This document shows, one piece after another, positions 25,064-38,148 of a DNA stretch of 64,000 nt. Each line of letters opens with the position of its first letter. The stretch's first letter is position 1. This DNA is from Taxillus chinensis (lineage: Eukaryota; Streptophyta; Magnoliopsida; Santalales; Loranthaceae): contig CM042088.1 of the NCBI GenBank assembly GCA_023512835.1, positions 44,904,771 through 44,968,770 on the forward strand. Reading direction: 5' to 3'. Made by a program: the position numbers and the translations under genes. The notes under the pieces were generated by a model. That model searched no databases and was not told where the DNA came from. It was given only the letters and a program-made list of their open reading frames with translations.

Positions 25064-28000
25064 GTGCCAAATCACATTGCACAGCTCCCCTAGGGTTCGC
25101 TCCCCTCCTTTTTCACCATTAACAACACGATCGAGCACCGACCAACGAAAAGGTAAACAGATAAGAACCCGATTCAACTCCTGCCTCAGGAATCGAGATT
25201 GAAGCCCTCTAGTTTCTTGCCCTATATTTTCCTTCCCTCTTCAGTTTCTCTCCCCGAAATTAGAACTTGTATGAGCAGAAGTGAACAGAATGAAAAATGT
25301 GACAATTGAAAACGACTCAGATCAATTCAAGGGTACACGCAGAGAAGCAGTGCGGTGAATTAGGTTACATAATCCCCCAAATAATGTTCGATGCTCTCTG
25401 TCTAGGTTTTTCGTTCCCTACAGTTTTTCCATGTGATGAGGAAATTGTGGCAGATTCAGATATGAGTGGGGGGGTGGAGGTTGTGATCCTAGGTTGGAAA
25501 ATGACACCATTTTGTTTTTAAAAACAAACCCACCGAATGATAATAATAATAATAATAATACTTTTATTTTTATTATTTTTATTATTATTATTATTCAATA
25601 TTTAAAAATAAAAATACAATATTTGAAAGTGTACGTGTAGTTGTAAAATATGATGTACGAGCATTTCTTTTGGGGATTTATATCATACGTAGGATATCAT
25701 TGTATTTGAAATTGTGTGGGGATCTCAATTTGAATGATTTTTATATATATATATATATATCAATTTGTTCTATTTTCATGGATATCTGTCCCGCTCGATC
25801 TTATACATTTAGATATTTATAAAATTAATTAAAAATTATCTCATAAGTTTATCCTACCTTATAACTTTTAAAAAAAAACAGCCTTACTTAATAAATCACA
25901 ATCACTCAAAAAAAAAACAATATATTTATTCAAAAACCCAATCTAATAATCAGTCAAATCAAACACAAGCAATATACAACAAGATCAAAACCAATATCAT
26001 AATGCAACCAAGCATTTGTACCCACAAACTAACAATCAACCACCTATAACTGTTCAACATCCCACATCAAACCAAATAAAAGCACCCAGCAAAATATATA
26101 CAGCTAATACATATATTTATATGCAAAAAACGATAAATCTATCACTAGTGTCAACTACACTAATAGTTACTGCACCACAGCCACACCAATTGTTATAATT
26201 GATATGTTAGTTGTTGATCCATGCGAAAGTCCTTACACCTTTCTCATTTTAATATTGCTCTTTATGGAATAGCTCGGGATAAAGAACTCATATTTGGCAC
26301 TCCTACTCCCACATTTAGCATTCCAATATACAATGATGCCACAAGACCCAAATCAAAAGAATCGTGTTGTCCTGCAAGACTTGCTCTCATCTTTTAAAAA
26401 TCTAGACTAGTACCTCCATTATTGTACCATCATCTACTAAATCAATTTCGTGCTAATTGAGAACATGTAAAGGATCTGGGTAGTACTTCATTAACTAAGA
26501 TACATGAAACAGGTTGTAAACTCAAACCAACTCCAGTGGCAATGCCAACAATAGGCAACTAAGTCCACTTCAGCAGCAACGGTAAACGACTGAAAAAATT
26601 AAGGTGGGAGTTTCGACTCCCTGACAAACCTCTTATGTTCCTGCTATAGTAAAACTTACAAGAAGACACAATCTTCCACATCAAACCATAATGGTTATTG
26701 TCCCTGATTAACAATAGATTTTTAATGACTATATGCCATCAACATCCATTGCCTAATTAATTAGACCAACTTATACTATAACCTTGCAATCACTCCACCA
26801 CCAACTCAATTATATCTCACTACATCTACTCAGACTCATCAAAGTCAAGCATCAATGACCTATTCCTATTGCCGTAAAATCCTTATAGCTCCAAACTCTG
26901 TTAGAATAAGAAGGAAAAATGTTTATACGTGGAAAAAGCTTGAATCAAAAATAACAAAATAAATGTGAATCAAAAATATATAAAAAAAGCTTAAATAAAA
27001 ACAATAAAAAGGAACTCTTGTCAGAATTATCAACATAAATTGTTTTCATATAATTTGTTAGGTTGGTACCTTTACACCTTTTAAGCCAAAACATGCACAA
27101 AAATAAGGGGTGAATACTTATGATTGAATTAAACTTGAAATTGCATGTAAGAATAAATTACCACTTGGATGTAGAATTTTGAAGACTATATTTTAATGAA
27201 ATCGGGTAATTATATACTTGCATGTATAGTATAATTGGTGAATAAACATTAAGAAAAAACAATGGAAAAAACTAAATATCAAATTAACTTTTGTATGATC
27301 AAAATGTGTGTAATGATTGGTAAAATAAAAACAAAATAACTTTTAAAATCACTAACAGTTTTAAAAATATAAAGAAGAAGGAAACTCTACATTTTTGTTA
27401 GAATGAAATAAGAAAGTAAAAAACTTTAAAATCATAAAACATTAAAGACTTTTGGATTATAAAAATAAAACATTAAACCTTTAAAAACAAAACAATAAGA
27501 AAAAAACAGAAAAAAGAAAAAGAAAATAAAAGACAAAAACTAAAAAACAAAAGGAAAGCTTTTAAAAAAGAGAACTTCAAGTTTAATTTAACAAAATAAC
27601 ACAAAATAGGGAATTTGTTTTAAAATAAAAAAACATTAAAAAAACAAAGACGTTTTAGAAGCTTTAGAGAAAAAAGCTCATGAACTTTTGAAGGAAAAAA
27701 TATCATAGAAACCTTTAAAATATCTAAAAGAAAATTGTAAACGCTTTAAATTTTGAATAATAAGAAAAAAGTGAAGCTTTGCAAACCTAAAAAGGAATGG
27801 TTAAAAGCTTAAAATTCTTAAAATATATAAACAAAAAACTTAAAAATCCTAAAAGCTAAAATATAATTTTAAAAATAGAAAAAACAATAGTTAAGGTATA
27901 ATTCTTATTTCTTAAAGTAAATGTGTGTTTATATAGTTAATATTTAATCATATTTATTTAGACCAATAATAAATCATGGAAAATGTTTTTCTTTTATTTG

Positions 28001-30272
28001 TCATAGCATGTTAAAATGAGTTTTTGAACTTTTGTCATGAGTGACATTCATCTTACATTACAATGTTTTTATGAAAAAAACAAAACAAAACAAATTTGTA
28101 ACTAAAGTAAAAAAAAGTGTAAAATTATTTAGGAAATGTTATAGCTCTATTCGCTTTCTCTTAATAAAAAATTGTTCATTGTTATAGTTCATTAGTCTTG
28201 CATTACATATGATGTTTTAACCAAGTTAAAAATAAGTATAAGCTCTTTTTTTCTAAGATATGAACTATTATAGGACATCGTTGAGGTGGTTATTTTTCTC
28301 ACGCATAATTGACCATTGAACTCACATATAAAACATAAGTCATTATATTATGTGATCAATTGCACCGCATTTACTTTGTAGTGCCTTACAAAAAGTAAAA
28401 AAAAAAAAACATAAGCTCATCATAACAAGATATGTTTGAGCTCAGTGTCAATACGACTGTATGATTACTACTGTTTTAAAGAACTAAGCAATTAGCTTAG
28501 ATGAAATGACATGAGTTGTCATAACTCAAATTAAAACCCCTTTCCAAATAAGCATTGTAAAAAGGACATATTAATTGATACTTTTAAAGTAGACACGTTT
28601 AAATTGATTTCTAAATAATTGTTAAATAAATTTTCACGTGTAACTCCTAAACTAGCTTACTAGCTTTTGGTTTGTTTGTTTGTTTTTTTTTTTTGAGTTA
28701 ATAAATATGTAAACATAGACTCCTAAATAAGCCTTTCAAATTTTAGGTATATTGTATGCTTTATATCTTAGCTTATGGAATAAGGCTTTCAGATTTTAAC
28801 ATTTCATTTAGCTCTCTACTTATTGATTAAAGCTTTATAAGTCTTTTGTTGAATTAGCTTACTGGTTAATGTTTGCCTTATTGACATATTCTTTTGAGTT
28901 AGCTTACTGATTAAAGTTTACATAGTTATTTATAACATTTCAAACTCAAATGTATAGAGCTTAGCTTATTGATGCATTCTGATTAATGCTTCTTGGGTTT
29001 TTTTTAGCGTGATTTTCAAACAGAGCAATATTCTGAATAAGCTTGTTGATTGAGCAAGTTGAGTCTTGTTTATTGAATGGCTTTCAAAGTATGGCCAACA
29101 AATGTTTTGTGAGTGGTATGGAAATGAATTCTATCGCTCACTAACTCCATCTCCCCATCTATACTCTGATCATATTTGCGTCACATGCATTATAATTCAC
29201 ATATGCATGTTAATTGTGTAAATGCTTGCTTTCACAATTCAGTTAGGATATAAGTCAAGTGGATCCAGTCATATAATCTAATGAATATGACAATTCTATC
29301 TTGAAATTCATTAGAAATTAATATATAATTGAATTCAAATTTAACAAATTAATTATGTTTTAACTAGCTAGTTTATACAATATAATGCAGCCAATAAAGG
29401 TTCTAAATAAAAAAAAATAAACCCAACTATTAATAAAAATTGCAACAAATAATAAATCCAGTATATTAGGACATTTAAAAAGTTAATATGAAAACCAACC
29501 CGATTAAGGCAAATAACGGGATAAAAGTAAAAGTATAAAGTATTTTCCAATTAAATGGGGTTAATACGAGGTCGATTTTGCGCAAAATTGCACACCCTTA
29601 CTTTTATAAATGACTTTAAAATTTAAGTTTTATTTACACAAAGCATACTGTAAACGAGCCTGCTAAAAAAACACGTGCAAAATTTAATATCCAATATAAA
29701 ACAATACATCTAAGCAACCCGTTTTAAATAAATTATTTAAAATGAAAAACCCAATTTCAAATTTTCAATGATTTCCCTGCATTTGGTGGAAAAAATGCGA
29801 GATGCCAAACGCGCTTCTAAATTTGTAATTCTATTCCATTTGCTATAACAAGTAAGTTGAGAATCACATTCCAAAACTTATTAAAATAAAAACAGATGAA
29901 TTTTTATTAGGGGCAAGCAAAAGCAAATCCTGTCAAACTCAAACCAGACACTCTGAAATCTCTCCTTTCGGTACAAACCAAACCACAATGGTTTATAGAG
30001 TCCCAAAGGTCCTACCAGAGTTTGTTTTATTCCACAGCTCCAAACTGAAAGTTAACAGTTTTGCAGCAGACCCACAATCATAGACGGGTGCCGTTTTGCC
30101 TTCCTTGGATTCAAGAGGAGCATAGTGGGACAACCGACCGTAGTAATCCTCCTCGAGCCATTATTACCACTTGGGGAGTCATACATAGAGAGCTACCGAG
30201 GGAGAAAAGAGTCTAGCATTCTTCAGTTATCTGCGGAGCAAATTCAATGCATGGGATCAGAGAAGATGAAGA
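25064..30272. other. Gene desert between the AIPP2-like and GRF genes
   Basis: About 25064-25300 is the likely 5' UTR and promoter of the AIPP2-like gene. From 25.5 to 30.1 kb I see no supported exon or RNA gene. It contains (ATA)n/(TTA)n at about 25540-25595, a less AT-biased stretch at about 26200-26900 that looks like the remains of a decayed element, and very A-rich low-complexity DNA at about 27240-27900. The part just below 30273 is the likely GRF 3' UTR. Confidence 0.6.
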
Positions 30273-33200
30273 TTACAAAAAGTGAACACGAGTGGCATGA
30301 AACTGACCGTGTGGGGAAGGAGAGCCTGTGGGGAAATCAGGTGAGGCCATTGGGATGGATATTGAGAGCTGGGTTGTGGAGAATGAGGTCTGAGTGGATC
30401 CCTCTGCCTCAGCAACAGACCAGGAATCCCTGGTTTTGGGCCACTCCGCGAAGAGTCGCAGAGACTGTCCGGCTTGTTTCATCGGTTCTCCGGATGAGAA
30501 TTCGCTGTCATAAAGCGAGCTCTGGGGGTAATCGCCATGCAGGATTGAGGTGTTGTCACTCTGTTTTGAGGTTTGGAATGAAGCCACCCGAGATGACATT
30601 AGAGGCCATGCACTGTCAAGAGGTGAGTCCATGTGAAGACCCCGGTTACTTCCCGAGGCCTGGAAGAAACTGTGCTCACCAACCTCAGTTCTGTATCCGT
30701 GGACAGACCTACAGAGCCCATATGTTTCAGAAAAGCATTTCATAGTTGGCCTAATCCAGAACACTAAAAATGCAGACAATTTCAGCAGAACTAACGGTAA
30801 AGTTTAAATAATTCATCTCTTGTGTAACATTTGGGTTTGTTTTACTGGGAATCAGAAAAGTTTTGCCTGCTCTCAACAAGTTAATAGCCTTTGATGTGTT
30901 TCTTGGCATGTCGACAAACACGTCAACTTTAATGTGTTCTGAACAAACACGTCAACCTTCCGGGTGTGTTTGCATAAAACTTTCTCATAGACCCGAGTTT
31001 AAAGTCTAGGGAGTTGGCCTGTGACCACAGCAGTTGTTTTCTATTAATCCTACACTGCACTTTCAACTTGTCCATTTGATATATATATATATATATAGTA
31101 ACACAGAAGAAGGCTAATTAATCATCCTCCCTCCACAGAGAACTCATAAAAGTGACATATGCATAGTAAAAATATCCAGACGCAGAATTTGCGTGTTAGT
31201 TGCCTTCTGCGTCATACTTAAATGAGGTTGTTTTCCTTGCCACCCCTTCATTCTTTCAGAAGCGGCCTTAATTAAGAACGAAGTAGACACTGGTCAAATA
31301 TTATCTATAGCAGTTGAGCAAAGATGTGGAAGAAAATTGTTGGCTTTTAATTTTAAAATTTTAAAATGCCATCTAAGAGTTCAAACGCAAAAATCAAGTG
31401 AGCACGGTAAATATTAAATCAACATGCATTTAGAACGCAAACAGGGAGGGCTCCACATATACAAAGGAGGATATTCATGCAACAGGAAGCAGAAATCCAT
31501 GTCAAACAAAGCAGAAAAACAATTTAAAAAAAAAAAAGTCGAAAAGAACTGTGATATGTGCTTATTAGCAATGAAATATTTAGATTAAGCCAAAATCCAT
31601 TATTATTTGTTCTTATCTCTTGTTAGGTTGTTTCTCCTATTTCTCAGATGGCAGTTGTAAAGTGTTGTGTGTCTGTGTGTGTATGTTTATGGTATTGATC
31701 CCAAAAACAGATATTAATGTTTAGAACACTAACCATCTCCAGTTAGCTTTTTTATTCTTTTTATTCATACGTATCAAACTGCTGCAAAACTTGAAGGTGG
31801 GGGGAGATAAGTGGAAAGCACTAAGATTTTTGTCTTACACACCAACATTTTATTGTCAGCACAGTCAGGAAAAAGAAGAAGAAGAAAGGTTCCTAATAAA
31901 ATAAGGGAATGAAATTAAATTGCAACATTTGATTGTCAGCACAATCATGCAGTTCAGATACATGGAAAAAGAAACAGAAAGTTTGGATTCTAAATGAATA
32001 GTGCAAAACTAGTTATTAATATGAAATGAAGACTGACTCCATAGCTACATGAGTGACATAGCAGGCACGATAATTAATATATGAAGTGTTTGACCCTGTT
32101 TTTCAGCACCTTAACCAATAAAACCAAAAAATCCAATGTATTGCTACTTCCGCTTTTTATGGGTATTAAACCAAAGAACTTTAAAAAATAATAATATAAA
32201 TAAATAAATAAATAATTGCAAAACCAGCAAATAAAACAATTTGACAGAGGCACAACAAAGCCGACAATTGTCCACTAATTAGGATTTTTGGGTGTCAGAA
32301 TTCTGAGACCGATTACAGAAAAAAATAGAAAGCGAAAAACCAGACCAAAAGGGAGGCAACTATGAGCATCCGGGCCCATAGCTGCTGAGGCAAGCAACAA
32401 AAAAAATTAAAGTTCCAGCTATGTATCTTATAATTACCAATATGACAGGAGCCCTCAGTTTTAGCTGCTGAGTTGCAGGAAAAAATTGAAGTTCCTGTTA
32501 TATATGTCTAGCAATATGGCAGGAGCCCTCAGTTTTACTCCTACCACACAAATACACCCATGGGCCCAACCAAACAATTGACCAACAGGGTATATTGTAA
32601 TAGCAAAAGTTTATCAGAGATCATGACATAGTCTATATAGCACATGATTGAACAACCAAAAAACAAAAAAGAACAAAATTTCGATACCTGTGATCTTTGT
32701 TGTTGATTCCATAGGGGGTGACTTCTGAATTGAAGTGGGATTGGCTGCTCCCAGAACCTGGGCCGCCTCCTCGAGGAGGATTTCCAAAGGAATGCAGTGG
32801 TAGGTTCTGGAAGCTCCTGCTGCCTCCGCTGCTGCTGCCTCCAGTGGCCTGCAGTGCGGTCATGGTGGATGATGACTGAGAAACAGTTTGTGATTCCACA
32901 TGCTTTCTTGAACGGTTGCGGCCACGATGCATGTGCTTTTCACAGTACTTGGAATCCGGATAGGCATCTTTGGAGCACCTCCATTTCTTGCCATCCGTCC
33001 TCCTGCACCGACCAGGCTCCGGGTCCACTTTTTTCCCATAGAAGGAGCAATAAGACACTGCAAACAGTATTGATTCAAAACGAATGTGAAGGACAGCCAA
33101 GAAGTCAAACAAGCACTGTATCCTATTGTGCAACAGCCAACAAGTAATCCATATACCCCCAATAATAGGCCATCAAAAACAAGAAGAGTCCGATACGCTA

Positions 33201-33932
33201 TAACATATTAATAAATCCGGAGACAAAGACAGCGAACATATTAGATTGAGATCTTCTCGTAGTAAGAGCACGTAGAGAACAAAAAGGAACATAAAAATAT
33301 CTTCATTTCTTTTTGGGTTAATTTTAGTTCCATAAACTCCACAGAGGTGAAGAAGAATCTTTTTCTTTTTTATAAATCCAGTTATGAGGAACAGTGAATG
33401 TTCATTTGTTCATGTACCCAAAAAATTGAGGGTGGGGTGGGGAAATGAAAACCAAATAATTTAAGGGTGGAAAGGAGTTCCCTACCTAACACCAACTGTT
33501 GAGACTGCAAGTTTGCAATCCAATGAATATATATAAAAAAGACCGTTCAACCAAAACAAAAAAAAAAAAAAAAAAAAAAAAAAGAAGAGCACAGATTCTT
33601 ATCTTCTGGAACAAGTAGAAGGCAATTAATTGACATTCCTGAAATGGGTATTCATTAACAAACCAAACATCACTCTAATAATATCAAATCAGAGAAGAGA
33701 GAGAGATGCAGAGACAGATTTGTCTATTACTGTTGGGATGGTGGAAGAAACGAGCCGACACTGATTCAAAACTCTTCTGAATGGGAAGCACAAGATCGAG
33801 CGGGATGGGTTGACCCGCCATCAAATACTTGAAAATCAGGGCCTGGTGCTCCAGCTCCTGCCACTGCGACACCGTGAACGGCGACTCCGCCGCCTCCCTC
33901 ATCGCCAGCAGCGCCGCCGCCGAACTGTTCAT
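30273..33932 (-). CDS. GRF: Growth-regulating factor (GRF), QLQ and WRC domains
   Basis: Nuclear transcription factor that works with GIF co-activators to promote cell proliferation in leaves and flowers. Minus-strand exons: 33932-33731, 33057-32688, 30708-30273, with phases closing, 335 residues. The QLQ domain for GIF binding is near residues 17-52 ([20 protein letters not shown]). WRC is at about 79-121 ([19 protein letters not shown], then [20 protein letters not shown]) with the zinc Cys/His set and an embedded nuclear localisation signal. The C-terminal exon has [21 protein letters not shown] and the family motif [10 protein letters not shown]. The start is the first in-frame ATG, 18 residues before QLQ. 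Intron 2 is about 2 kb. A miR396 site lies at the end of WRC. A weak in-frame donor (GTCAGT) just before the stop leaves an alternative C-terminus possible. The subtype is not assigned. Confidence 0.95.
32894..32914 (-). promoter_or_regulatory. miR396 target site in the GRF mRNA
   Basis: The minus strand reads CGTTCAAGAAAGCATGTGGA followed by A. The plus strand here, ttccacatgctttcttgaac, is nearly miR396 itself with one extra base (bulge) relative to the miRNA. It codes for the RSRKHVE end of the WRC domain. This is the classic, conserved position for miR396-guided cleavage of GRF transcripts. Confidence 0.93.
33543..33583. repeat. Poly-A tract in GRF intron 1
   Basis: A run of about 40 A on the plus strand (poly-T on the GRF sense strand) inside the intron between the QLQ and WRC exons. 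No SINE or retrogene body was recognised beside it. Confidence 0.8.
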
Positions 33933-34330
33933 CCTCAACCGAAAAATAAAAATATTTTAAACAAAAAAAAGATGCAGAAAGGAAACGAATCTAGGCGCCA
34001 CCCAGCCCAAACCCACGCCCCACCGCCTCCTCAGTAACCTCAGACGATACCCACGCGCAGATCGATCTCCCTCGCCGCCATTTCAGTGCCTGCCTGCTGC
34101 TGCTGCTGCTGCTGTCGTGTCCGAACAACAGCGCGCGTGTCGACGACTCGCCGGGTGTTATGTGTCTGTGCCTATAGAACAGGGGCAGTAGGAACGTGGG
34201 GGTGGCGGTGCGTGTAACAACCGCGTGTGTGGTATGTGTGTTGTCCGAAGAAGGTGAGTGGAAACAAGCACAGAGACCAGAAACACCAGAGCACAGCACA
34301 GCACACTGGTGTTTTTATTGGTGTGGGATA
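33933..34330 (-). promoter_or_regulatory. GRF 5' UTR and promoter-proximal region
   Basis: This GC-richer stretch upstream of the GRF ATG includes a CAG-type triplet repeat (plus strand ctgctgctg..., about 34094-34114) and mixed CT/CA-rich DNA on the sense strand, as is common for GRF leaders. The transcription start cannot be set from sequence alone. Confidence 0.45.
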
Positions 34331-36357
34331 AATAAGAGCATGTATGGGGATGGGGCTTCCGGGCCTGGGAGTGTGTCTCTTATCATTATCATCGCCGGGG
34401 CTGTGTGTTTAATAAGTTGTTCATTATTGAGGAATTAAGGTCTAAGCTGCCTTTTTTAAGATGTCACTGTCATTATACTATACTAACAAGCCAGTGTGAG
34501 TGTCATTATTATTATAATTATTATTGTTATGTGTTTTTTTGGGGTTTAATTTAAATTTAGATTTGGATCTCGCCTTCTCAAGGCAGTCAACTAGCTTTCT
34601 TTGTTAGCGTCACTACCAACATGCGTAATTACTCTGGGACCACAACCACATTCTTCCCTGTTTTTTAGCAAAGCCTTTCTTTTTTGTGGCTAGGGTTTAA
34701 ATAATAATAAAAATCATAATCATAATTTTTTCTATAATTATTTTTTATTTTTTTTCTAATATTTAATTATCTATGGGCTGGTTATGATCCGAGTACTTGA
34801 AAAACATCAATTTATTTGTTGGTCATTGTGGCTATTAGGAGTGGGCAATATATACCAACACCCGTTATCTCGCTCGCTATTCATTTCATTTCTATTATGC
34901 GGCGGGTTATCCCATTCAGGTAAGAATGGGGTACGATTTTTAAATTTGACACCTCTCCTGGGAGAGGACGGTAAATGGTAATAGATGGCGAGATATCCCG
35001 CTCCAACTTTGTCCCGCCTAATTTTAATAATTTTTATTTATAATTTTATAATATTCTAAATATTATTATTTACTTATTATTTATGATTTTTTTATTTTTG
35101 AATAGTATTTATCATTGTAAAATTAATTTATTTTTGATAATTTTTTCGTTAAAAATGATGTAGAAATTTTATTTAAGCCACAATTATTATTCATACAAAC
35201 AAATCCAATAAAAAGTGATAGCAAAATTCGGGCGGATGGAAGCTCATTCGCAAACATATTAAAAAATGGGATATTTAGCCCCGCTTACATATGGAATGAG
35301 ATATAATTTTAAATTTTGATATACCGCCTAAGTGGGGCTAGAAAACGGTAATAGGTTGATTTCGCCCCCGATAAGACCCAAATTACCTATATCAACTGCT
35401 TCATGAAGTCTCTAAAAGACAATAGCTTGTCTTAAAAGATATCAATATAGACCAGTAGCGGGGAGCAGGCCGATGTAGCATCCCCCAACCAACTCCGTCA
35501 TAGGATGGGAGTACCCCACTCTGCTTACACATGAGTCGGGTACGGTTTTAAAATTTTATTATCCGCCTAGGCAGGGTGAGGTACGACAATAAGTAAACTC
35601 CACCCCCCGCTAGAGCGGTAGCACCTCTAGTGCCCAATGAACCATATGTTAATTAAATATTAATAAATGTTCAAATAAATATTGGATAGGCATGTGCTTG
35701 TTTTCTTAGTAGTCAAATAAAGAATGAGACAAAAACCATGTTTATGCGTGGATATTTATTTTATATTTTTAACTCAAATATTTTTTACGATTAAAATATT
35801 AATTTTAAATTTTATTTTACATTTATTATTTCCTTCAGTAACTCACATGATAAGATAATAAATATAAGAGAATAGAAAATTTTAATATTATATAATATAT
35901 ATATATATATAGTAAATAGTAATTTTTAATAACTATATTATTCTTTAAATATAGACAAATATTAAAAGTGTGTTGAATAAGATTTTAATCTTAAACTATT
36001 TATTTGTATGAAATATTTTAGAGATGTTATAAGGTATGCACTAGTTCAATTATAATAATGTTGAATTTCAACTATAATAAAAATAAAAGACTCAAAAACA
36101 AACTTATTTGACTTGTCTATTTGACTACTTATTTAACCTACTTGGCCACCTATTTTATCCACAAAACTAACTCGTTAGGTTTGATTTTTAAAATCATATA
36201 TGATTTGACTCGCCTAAGTTAAAATTAGGATAATTTTCAGTAAAAAAAATACACTTTTAAGGCTTATTTAACTCAGTTTCTAGTCATTTTTAAGTTAAAT
36301 TGAAATCGAATTAATTTTGGCTCAACTTTACATCCCTAATATCGACATCATTGAACA

Positions 36358-36826
36358 TAAGGGTGTAAAATGGACTAGTTCGGCTCAGTCCGTTATGGAG
36401 TGGCCGTAAACGGGCCCGCTCGATTAGGCCCGTACTTTTAACAGATCGAAAAATGCCCGATTCGATTCATTATGCGGATCGGTCCATATTTTTCTATTTA
36501 TTTAAAATAAATTTTATATGTTAATTTCTATTAAATAATTTTAAAATTTTAATTTTAAACCATATTTAAGAGTATATATTTCTAAAATTTAATTTTAAAA
36601 ATAATAAATTTAAGCTATATATACTAATATATTAAGTAAAAAAGGTAATAATTTAAAAAAATATTTAAAAATAATAATAAGCCGATCTGTGAATCGGTAT
36701 ATGTACACACGAATTTGGTCCACAAGAAACGAGCCTAAATTGATCGATCTGTTTAGGCCATCGATTAAAATGAATCATCAATTTTTTTATCTAGTCCATG
36801 AATTAATAGTCCATCTTACACCCTTA
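36358..36826. mobile_element. hAT-like MITE with 8 bp target-site duplication
   Basis: The left end reads TAAGGGTGTAAAATGGAC and the right end, reverse-complemented, TAAGGGTGTAAGATGGAC, one mismatch in 18. The flanks are attgaaca (36350-36357) and attgaacc (36827-36834), a 7/8 match of the length expected for hAT. The interior is AT-rich with scattered GGCCCG-type words and has no transposase frame, so the element is non-autonomous. Confidence 0.8.
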
Positions 36827-38116
36827 ATTGAACCCAAAAAACATTTCACAGTAAGCTTATGCACTAACAAGTAACACTCCTTCATTTGGCTTCAAACACG
36901 TAAACAAATTAACATGTGTTTTCAAATAATAACTTAAAATGAAATATATCTTCTTAGTCTAAGTTCTCCATTTTGAATAAAGAGTTATTGGTAAGACATT
37001 TATATTTCGATTGATAGATGTCATTCCATCAATCTTCCTCGTGTGATAGATGTTATAGTACTGCATCCACTATCCCATATAATACCATATATAGGATTAC
37101 ATGATTGTTCATTCAAGTAAATTGTTGGCGTAAATTATGAAGAATCCGGAGACATGGCTAAATCAAGTCAATGATAGTTATGCTGAAATTATGCGTCTGA
37201 TATCCATAACTATGGGCATGTAAATAAAACAATAAATTACCCAATGTTTTTTAATTAGGAGAGGAGTGATTTATTGGGGAAAACCAAAAAACGACCATCA
37301 TTCTATATGTTGTATGTCTATATATATAATTAAATTTTAATTTAACTGTAGCTACAATGAACCATTAAATTTAAATTTAACAGTTTAAATTAAATATTCT
37401 AATAAATAAGAAGAAGTAAAGCATGTTATAGCATAATTTCACGTGCTACAACGTAATTTCTCACATGCTATTGATCGCAATTAATGAGACGTAAGGTAAT
37501 GGTGTAAATCAAGCGGCAGTATTGGTTGAGCCAACCCAAAGGCCTCAGGGTTCTTCACGGCTTTGGTGAGTCATGGAAATCAAGGGACTCAGCTCGTGCC
37601 AATTAATTAATATACGTACGCATAGGTACCACTGGTCCATAATTGCATATGAGGACGTAGCTAGACGATTGCTTAACTCCTGCTGCTTTATAACACAGTG
37701 CTGAAAAGGTATATGACAAAGGACGTGGATGCACACCCTTTGCTTAAGCAAAAATGGGCATATCCAAGGTTGAAGAATGGCACACGGACAGGTACTGATT
37801 AATGCAATGTATAGTAGCTAGTAGACAGATACATATAATACGAGCCGTCAATTTGTATATATATGCTTTAGCTCCACACGCCAGGTCCTCTCTCTGCCTC
37901 TAGACTGGACCACATATAAAGAAACAAGTTTAATTAACCAAAATATTATTATTATATATATATACATCACTTTCTTACAGAAGCAATAAAATGCAACGCT
38001 CCATAACAGCAACAGCTTCGGTTTTTTTTTTTTTTTTAATGTTTTGTATAGTTTTTGTTTTGATTCTGACTAGTTAAAAATGAAACAAGTTTAACCATCC
38101 TAGATATTTTCAAAGA

Positions 38117-38148
<32 letters not shown>

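Noticed and set aside
26200..26900. Possible retrotransposon coding remnant
   Set aside because: Composition differs slightly from the flanks, but frames are heavily interrupted and no reverse transcriptase, integrase or gag motif could be read.
30125..30745. 206-codon plus-strand open frame
   Set aside because: It lies opposite the GRF C-terminal exon, which carries the conserved TQLSISIP and EHSFF motifs on the minus strand.
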